In this document: in pieces, positions 57,754-64,000 of the stretch
How the letters are laid out: every line of letters starts with the position of its first letter
Numbering within the stretch: position 1 is the first letter of the stretch
The notes under the pieces: generated by a model
The model's database searches: none
The model's input: the letters and a program-made list of their open reading frames with translations, nothing else
Told to the model about the DNA's origin: nothing
Translations under genes and position numbers: made by a program
Assembly: GCF_964204645.1 (NCBI RefSeq)
Contig: NC_134031.1
Coordinates: 16,055,307-16,119,306, forward strand
From: Tubulanus polymorphus
Lineage: Eukaryota; Nemertea; Palaeonemertea; Tubulaniformes; Tubulanidae
Length of the DNA stretch: 64,000 bases
Direction of reading: 5' to 3'

Positions 57754-59980
57754 ATGGGAAACAGAAGATATTCATTGAATGAAGATAATCAAGATAATGA
57801 ATATGACATTGTTTATAGCGTCACTAAATTATTGGATAAACATGTGAGGCTAATCAAGGCAAGTTGTTGTTGTTGTTGTTGTTGATTTAACGCTTTGGCT
57901 ACTCTACTCGTACGGACCCGTACGGATTACTCTGGAGACTATTCGTACGGGACTAGGATCTGTACGCTAATAACTGTCGCTGATTGGCCGATTAACGCCG
58001 CGCATGCGTACAGAGGTGCACGACTTAGAAAATTCAAGGAAAGTGTGGAGAATAGAGTTAGAGAAAAATAGCGGATAGAGCGAGACTCGAACCCGGGCCA
58101 ATAAATTACTAGCACAGCAGATGACCACAGAGTTTACAAGATGGATCCTCCACTAGACCACCGAGCTCGTTGACAGTCGGTCGAATGTTTTAACTACATA
58201 TAACCTCACCTTACCCTAACCCTATCCCTTCCCGTACACATAATTCCAGAGTTATCCGACGGGTGCGTACGAATAGCCTACGGAATTATTCGTATACGAG
58301 TAGCCACTTCGTTGATTTAATGCCTGCAGCTGCATTGGCCATCACGTAAATCCTCCTATTCCTTTCTTTGATGATTTTAATACGAGTGGTCCACGTATTG
58401 TCTTGGTTGGTCATGAGGGACATCCGTCCATGGCGGATTGCTGTCAAAATCTCTGGCTTCTTGCAAATTCCTACATTCATAAATCACATGCTGCAAAGTC
58501 TCCTCTTGATGACCACAGAGTTTACAAGATGGATCCTCCACTATACCAAACTTGTGAAGGTAGCTCTCCGTCGGAAAGCAGTAGTAAGTTTCAAGGCAAG
58601 TTTCAGGGTTAGAGGGTCCCTGACCCTGCGCCCCGATTCTCTGTATATCATCAATCAGACAGGATATGCAGTGGCAGATCCAGGGCCCTATCCATCTGAT
58701 CTGAGGTGTACTCCTTTCTTCCATCCTGAATTTGTCCCCTGACTTACTAACCAGTAAGTAGATTAAAGGTTATTCAGTACCTGTCAGTGTAGTTTCACAA
58801 TTGGATATTTTCACAAACAAGCCCATCCGATTATAAGATCTTCCCACCAACGATTAGGACACTAACTATTTCAATGTGGACTATTTATGTAATTGTTTAC
58901 TGTATTTCAGTGGTTTTGTTATGGAGTTGGCGTGGTTGGTGTTGTAGTTATTGTAAAGAATGTTTATATGGTTAGTTCTAGTATTATCCAATATACATAA
59001 TCATTGGACGTGAAAAGATCTACAAAAGTATATTTTCCGACATCCTATTTTTTTGCAGTTCAATCAGTTCGCTCATGCCACTGAGATTCCTGCTAGATTC
59101 ATTCAACGTAATGTCCGTCTCCGTGGCACGGTTCATAGTATCTCAGCTGATGGGATTCTTCAAGTTAAGCATATTCCGATAGCTACATTAAAATGGTTGA
59201 AATACTTCAAACCAGGTTCGCTAATTGAAATATAATTACCGTTGTCTCATTTCAGAAATGAATTTGTATTCAAATACATGTATTAAAAACCTTGAAATGC
59301 AGAAATTTTGCAACTAAAGTAATCTCAGGAGACCATTCATCTTCAATTTCAGCGAAAACTGGATTACTGCCAGTTAAGTTGGCGGCTGTGAATCTCACCG
59401 AATCGGCGTATCCTTGGATACACGATACACTAACGTCGAAGCATATCTGGTTTAGACTGATACATCGTCCTGATAGCGCAGAGACTGTACACTGTATTGT
59501 GACTACTGATAAGGTTTGTTAATATGATTAATAATATGAAATCCCACACTAAAGCTAAGCTCAGGTCGACTTAGCCGAGCTGCTTACGATGAAGACTCCG
59601 GAATGTTTTTGTGGCTTAATGATTTATTCGAAGTTTCGACTCAAGCCTTTCAGTTATCTTCACTGAATATACTTGAATTGTTTATTTTGTAGAGTTTTTG
59701 GAGCGCAATCAAAGTTAACGAAAACTTGGTCCGAAATGGTTTGGCAAATGTTCACGACGTATCTGAATACCCGAATGAAAATAAACTTGTTCTAAGATTT
59801 ATAGATAAACTTCACAAAGCAGAATCGTACGCGAAACGCAAAGGAAAAGGCGTCTGGAAGCGGCCATCGTTGAAAGAGAGAGTTTCTGAGAGGATTTCCG
59901 ATTATAAAGACGATATTCGAGATTGGTTTCACGGAAAATTGCAAACCATACGAAGCTTGTTCCCATGGAAGAGTAAATAA
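57754..59980 (+). CDS. C3orf33: C3orf33-like protein (single-pass membrane, SNase-like fold)
   Basis: Five exons: 57754-57858, 58911-58970, 59059-59215, 59353-59513, 59693-59980; 771 nt, 256 residues, stop TAA. The first in-frame ATG after an in-frame stop (57727) is at 57754. Exon 1 encodes MGNRRYSLNEDNQDNEYD and ends LLDKHVRLIK; exon 2 is almost entirely a membrane helix (CYGVGVVGVVVIVKNVY); exon 3 has HATEIPARFIQRNVRLRG and LQVKHIPI, the family signature; exon 4 has GLLPVKLAAVNLTESAYPW; exon 5 is basic and ends WKSK. Intron 1 uses a GC donor (AAG|GCAAGT), the only choice that keeps phase 0. Known: vertebrate C3orf33 (AC3-33) was linked to ERK/AP-1 signalling, but its biochemical role is poorly defined. 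Length is slightly below human (about 290). An ATGGCGTAA mini-uORF lies at 57735-57743. Confidence 0.9.
57863..57884. repeat. (GTT)7 microsatellite
   Basis: Seven GTT units plus G directly after the GC-type donor of C3orf33 intron 1. It may influence donor recognition (inference). Confidence 0.9.
58077..58178 (-). mobile_element. tRNA-derived SINE head with an internal LINE-derived segment
   Basis: On the minus strand: GAGCTCGGTGGTCTAGTGGA provides a pol III box A (TGGTCTAGTGG), and GGCCCGGGTTCGAGTCTCGC a box B (GGTTCGAGTCT) with a good T-arm. Between them the spacing is stretched by a segment that is identical over 35 nt (58121-58155) to part of the LINE fragment at 58509-58543. Lies in C3orf33 intron 1. 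Not a functional tRNA: the anticodon region is replaced. Confidence 0.6.
58286..58724 (-). mobile_element. Non-LTR retrotransposon 3' fragment (zinc-knuckle end of the reverse transcriptase ORF)
   Basis: A minus-strand frame at 58724-58377 encodes SYLHKFGIVEDPSCKLCGHQ followed by EETLQHVIYECRNLQEARDF. The CxxCGxxEETxxHxxxxC pattern is the zinc-binding motif at the C-terminal end of many LINE (I/Jockey/RTE-type) reverse transcriptase proteins. Upstream residues are decayed, and a frame change near 58480 continues the homology-like reading (KEPEIL.. region to 58286). A hAT-like end (CAGTGGCAGATCCAGGG at about 58669) is embedded. A dead fragment inside C3orf33 intron 1. Confidence 0.65.
59630..59663 (-). 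ncRNA. Decayed minimal hammerhead-like motif (copy 4, minus)
   Basis: On the minus strand: GTGAAGA (core C changed to G), 19 nt, GAAACTTC. TATTC lies just before (offset by one base) and GAATA after, the same helix I as copy 2. Same 34-nt spacing as the other copies, and followed by ATAAA as in the 13-kb copies. Located in C3orf33 intron 4. The core and cleavage-site changes suggest it is inactive. Confidence 0.45.
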
Positions 59981-60019
59981 CGATTGCATACTCGTGTACA
60001 CACACTCTTGTTTTGTTGA

Positions 60020-60025
60020 AATAAA
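60020..60025 (+). promoter_or_regulatory. C3orf33 polyadenylation signal AATAAA
   Basis: Canonical hexamer 40 nt after the stop codon at 59980, followed by a T-rich stretch. Confidence 0.65.
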
Positions 60026-60851
60026 TTTTCAGTTTTAAGATATTATAGGAAAGTGTCATCTCTGCCATTGGGATCATCCAGATTTGTAATCAGGAGATTG
60101 AATTCGGTTAACTTACAAAATCTTCATAGCTGCAATGGAGGTTTTACCAGTATTGGTCCAGGTTCATTCGAATATGGAGCAACAACAAATTAACAAATAC
60201 TCCGCATTTGATTTTCAAAAATGCATTTGTATATTCTTCATTATCATATAAATTATTTGGAATAACAATTAGCACATAAAACGTATACATTTGAGTAGAC
60301 ACACTTTTTACTGCAATTACGACGTATTATCGAATAAATCTCTTCTTGATTGCGTACTGATTATAATAATTATCTCTTTAACATCCTAACAACCGAAGTA
60401 CTTCTCTACGAGTACAAGTCATGAAAACACAGCATTATGCGAGTGTCGAACCAATGCAAGAGAAGTGTCCACGTGAGCGTGTACTACAGTCAACTACCGA
60501 TTATGGCGGTTAATGGATCATCTTTCAAATGACAACGAACTAAATTTTTGCAATCCGATCGGGGATTGAAAATTTGGGAGGTAAAGTAACCAAGGGGGCA
60601 GCGCATAATCGATGGTTGACTGTAAAAGGAAACTTAATTAAAGAAACGTTTTTGATTAAAAATAGGATGAAACCAATGTTTTACCACGTGTACCGAACTA
60701 TGGAATATAAGGCCGCATGTACACATAGTGACCCGGTATCTTATATGTGAGTTCTGAGCTGATGTGCGGCAGTAAATATAAAAATGTTTTTTGATCATCA
60801 CAGTTCGAATGTGGACGACTTTTACAGCATTGATCGGACACTCTTTATATC
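60026..60851. other. Convergent intergenic / PGD 3' UTR region
   Basis: Lies between the C3orf33 poly(A) signal and the PGD stop. Contains a pogo-like MITE (60487-60622). No canonical AATAAA for PGD was found on the minus strand. Confidence 0.55.
60487..60622. mobile_element. 136-bp pogo/Tc1-like MITE with TA target duplication
   Basis: Terminal inverted repeats CAGTCAACTACCGATTATGG (left) and its near-complement ending ATCGATGGTTGACTG (right), flanked on both sides by TA (60485-60486 and 60623-60624). A mariner/pogo-type non-autonomous element at the 3' end of PGD. Confidence 0.75.
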
Positions 60852-63632
60852 CTATGCTGAGTACGTAGAGGCGGAAACGTTTCCTCCCTTGCCCGTCCAG
60901 TTAGTGTGTACGAACTGACCCGGATTACTGAGCAACTCGTACGTATGAGCACCGAAGTAATCGCGTTGAGCCTGAAATAGAAAATGTAACGTAGCAGTGA
61001 AAAGTTAACAGGGAACGAGTTCATAGGCTGAGTATCAAAGTTACCCCTAGGGGATCATTCATTTATTACGTACGCGTAAAATTCGAATTTTCCAACCCCC
61101 CTCCCCCTCAGTACGCAAAATCGGCCATTTTTTCATATACATTAAGCATTACAGTACGCAATTGCACTGACCCCTCCCCCTCCCCTAATGCGAATGTAAT
61201 AAATGAATGGCCCCTAGAGGTAACTCCTCAACTTGGAAATAACTGACAAATTTCAAAATGTTTCCAGGGATTACTTTGCCCCCACATTCAAATAATATGC
61301 AACACCTAGGTGAAAACAGGTACGTCTGAAAAATTATTAGGATTCTGAACAAAAGTTTGTAGCAATCGAAGTTTAGAATATTAAAAAAGCAGACTTAGAA
61401 ATAATAATAACCTGAATGAGATTAGCCGGAAGACGTTCAGATCGATATCCGTCGTAAAAAGCCAAAGCACAACTAAACGCCGGCGTCGGGATTCCTAGCA
61501 TTACGGATGAAGAAACGACTTTCCTCCAGGACTCCTAGAAAATATGTATAATTAACCATAATGAATTTTCTTTCCGAAAAAAATATGAAAGAACGAAAGG
61601 GTCAAATTCCTACTTGCCTGGCAGTTATGAATTGCTTGCTTGAAGAAATCATCCATTAGTAAATTGTTCAAATCCGGGTTTTTATCAAAAGCCTCTTTGA
61701 TATTCCCTAAGAAATCGCTGAAACATAAAAAAACAAATCACCGGAATTAAAATCAATTATACTGATTTTCCATTGTGGTATAGTTAAGAGAGAGATATTA
61801 ATAGTTAGCTACCTTCTAATGATGCAACCCCCTCGCCACATCAGCGCGATACCACCGTAGTTCAGTTTCCAGCTAAATACTTTCGCCGCCTCGCGTAACA
61901 GCATAAATCCCTGAGCGTACGACACGATCTTCGATGCATAGAGCGCCTACAATCCATACAAATAAACACTCGAAATCAAGATCTTCGATTAGTTTCAAAA
62001 CCTACGTCAAGAACGGAGACATTCTCTACGGTTACGCACCAGTCTGATTTGTTCGATAAATTCCGTTTTGTCGCCGGTATATTTCGACGTTTTCGGCCCG
62101 TTCAACGTTTTGCTAGCTTCGATGCGTTCCGCTTGAAGCGACGAAAGACACCGCGCGAACACCGCTTCCGCTGAAATATCGAGAAATTATTTTATAGGAA
62201 CTGAAAATTTGACGATAAGATATATTGCAGAACCGCTTACAAATCAGCGTAGCTGGAACTCCGTATTCTAGAGCTGATATCCCTGTCCATTTACCAGTTC
62301 CTTTCTGAAATAAAAAACACAGATTTCTGGTGTGATTTGTTTAACATGGAATTTCACATACGGTATCCATTTTTTCCATTTTCAGATTCACACACATGCA
62401 TATATCCTTCTGAGGTTAAAACAAAAATAACATTCTGCAGGAAAGCACATTGAAATTCTATGCAAACTAAATTCTGAAACATTTCACACATTCTTTTTAC
62501 AGAAATTTCTTAAATTTTTCAAATTCAAATTTAGTTGCTATCAATCCCTTAACAAGTGCTTCGGAAAAGGTTTTGTTCTCACCTGGCCGGCGCTATCTCG
62601 TATTTTTTCTACCAGCGGACTGCCATCTGTGTCCTTGTAAGCCAGGATTGCGGCCGTAATTTCAATCAGGAATGACGATAGTTCACTCTTGTTCCATTCG
62701 TTGAATACCTAAATGAAAACAGCCTCTTCAACTCTGAGCCGTAATGACTACTGGAATCTATCAGTTATCTGAATCTATCAGTTACCTTGCTCATCTCATC
62801 GGGCTTCATTCCTAACGCATCTTTCATTACGTGATAAGCTTCGCAAATCAGCTGCATGTCTCCGTATTCGATACCGTTGTGTACCATTTTAACGAAGTGT
62901 CCAGCGCCCTCGGACCCGACCCAGTCGCAACAAGGTTCGCCGTTCACTTTGGCGCTAATACCCTGGAATATATCCTTCACGTGAGGCCAGGCTTCCTCGG
63001 CACCCCCGGGCATGATACTCGGCCCGTAACGAGCCCCTTCTTCGCCTCCGCTTACACCGGTGCCGATAAACAGTAAACCCTTCTCCTTTAATGATTGACA
63101 TCTCCTCTGAAAAGAAAGGACTTTAACTTGAATTTCAGAATAATAAATTATTCATATGATAGATGAAAGGCGCCTCATATCCTCATTTCATTGACGCCGA
63201 TCCTTCTCAGTAAGACAATCTACTAGTTCAATTGTATTTCATGCCATCTTATTCATACAACTTACATTGGAATCGAGATATTCGGAGTTTCCTCCATCTA
63301 TGATTATGTCACCGGCTTCCAACAATGGAACCTGGAAATGTCACAAATATTCATTCTTAGACAACATTATATTGTGTCAATCACTGACTATGATATACAG
63401 TAGTACTCAAAAGAAATGAATGTGAACTTTATCTAAGCTTAAATTCACTTACAATTCGATCAATGAACTGATCGACTGGTTTACCAGCTTTCACCATTAA
63501 CATCACCCGTCGTGGTTTCTTTAATTTGGCGACCATATCCTCGAATGAGCTGGCGCCGATAATCTTCGTACCTTTCGCTTCATTCGCGAGGAACGCGTCA
63601 ACCTTTTCGACGGTCCTGTTAAACGCACAAAC
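60852..63632 (-). CDS. PGD: 6-phosphogluconate dehydrogenase, decarboxylating (N-terminal about 30 residues beyond the window)
   Basis: Ten exons on the minus strand: 63632-63453, 63331-63266, 63106-62786, 62708-62583, 62304-62241, 62170-62040, 61946-61813, 61717-61618, 61534-61412, 60971-60852; 455 codons including TAG. Catalyses NADP-dependent oxidative decarboxylation of 6-phosphogluconate to ribulose 5-phosphate in the cytosolic pentose-phosphate pathway. Motifs seen: [30 protein letters not shown], the catalytic lysine/glutamate segment [18 protein letters not shown], the PGDH signature IRDSAGQKGTGKW, and the C-terminal NADP/substrate loop [14 protein letters not shown] with TNWTGKGG. 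The human enzyme has 483 residues; VCAFNRTV here corresponds to about residue 30, so only the start of the Rossmann fold is missing. The donor after NCQ (61617-61616) is GC rather than GT. All catalytic residues visible are intact. Confidence 0.97.
61039..61225. mobile_element. 187-bp MITE-like foldback in a PGD intron
   Basis: The left end AGTTACCCCTAGGGGATCAT then TCATTTATTACGTACGC is inverted at the right end as AGTTACCTCTAGGGGCCATT then CATTTATTACATTCGC. The arms also contain C-rich runs. Non-autonomous DNA-transposon-type repeat in the last PGD intron. Confidence 0.75.
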
Positions 63633-64000
63633 CTGAAATTCAATAAAACGTTTTCATGTTATTTATTCAAATTAAATCAGATAGTAGTTTACAACTTTAC
63701 ACGATTGTTATTATTCATGGTAACACAACCTGTTACATTTTTCATACAAGTGAATGCAATAATTTTGTTACTTTAAGAAACAGGCAAAATATACAGAAAC
63801 TTTAGTTAATTCAGAAACTATAGATTGATAAATCATTTTCTTATCTAAGGTCAGATGGTCACAAGTCGAGGTTATAGGTTATCTCAAGTGTGAGGCTATC
63901 ATATCTTGTCTAGTCTCAGAGATAGCGATAAGTAAAATCATACCTATACTAACTAATACTCTTGTAAGAGATCTTAGACGCCTTAATAAATTTATCAATT

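Noticed and set aside
1-64000. CRISPR arrays, operons, ribosome binding sites
   Set aside because: The window is a eukaryotic genome with spliced genes; no regularly spaced direct repeats were seen.

Overview
This is an animal nuclear DNA window. Genes are split into many short exons by long AT-rich introns with GT-AG (occasionally GC-AG) junctions, CpG is not depleted, and small foldback transposons are scattered through the introns. The proteins are closest to bilaterian families. The repeat types (minimal hammerhead motifs, hAT-like and pogo-like foldbacks, a tRNA-derived SINE) are typical of marine invertebrates. A lophotrochozoan such as a mollusc is my best guess, but nothing here fixes the species.

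Layout. (1) 1-1071 (+): the last exons of a SPEN/SHARP/Split-ends homologue encoding the C-terminal SPOC domain, followed by a probable very long 3' UTR to about 4.9 kb. (2) 4.9-9.4 kb: intergenic, no gene seen. (3) 9520-52193 (-): one huge gene, a MEGF6 homologue. I reconstructed 34 coding exons (4885 nt, about 1627 residues) whose reading phases all agree: EMI domain, EGF, calcium-binding-type EGFs, a non-EGF linker, about 24 laminin/Draper-type EGFs, and a short non-EGF tail. Its signal-peptide exon was not found. (4) 57754-59980 (+): a complete five-exon C3orf33-like gene (256 residues, one membrane segment). (5) 60852-63632 (-): 6-phosphogluconate dehydrogenase (PGD), complete except for roughly the first 30 residues, which lie beyond the right edge.

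These genes do not form a pathway: SPEN is a transcriptional corepressor, MEGF6 an extracellular multi-EGF protein, and PGD a pentose-phosphate enzyme. SPEN, MEGF6 and PGD are, however, all on human chromosome 1p36, so their clustering here looks like ancient linkage.

The least expected structure is in the introns. Several dispersed copies of a 34-nt motif share the architecture CTGANGA, 19 nt, GAAACGTY, with pairable flanks. This matches the minimal hammerhead ribozymes known from Penelope-like elements and metazoan repeats. Two copies sit head to head in a 233-bp foldback, one lies between the two EMI exons, and a mutated one lies in a C3orf33 intron. Other notable points are two RGD motifs placed only in the non-EGF parts of MEGF6, a chimera between a SINE and a LINE 3' end, and two GC-AG introns in neighbouring genes.
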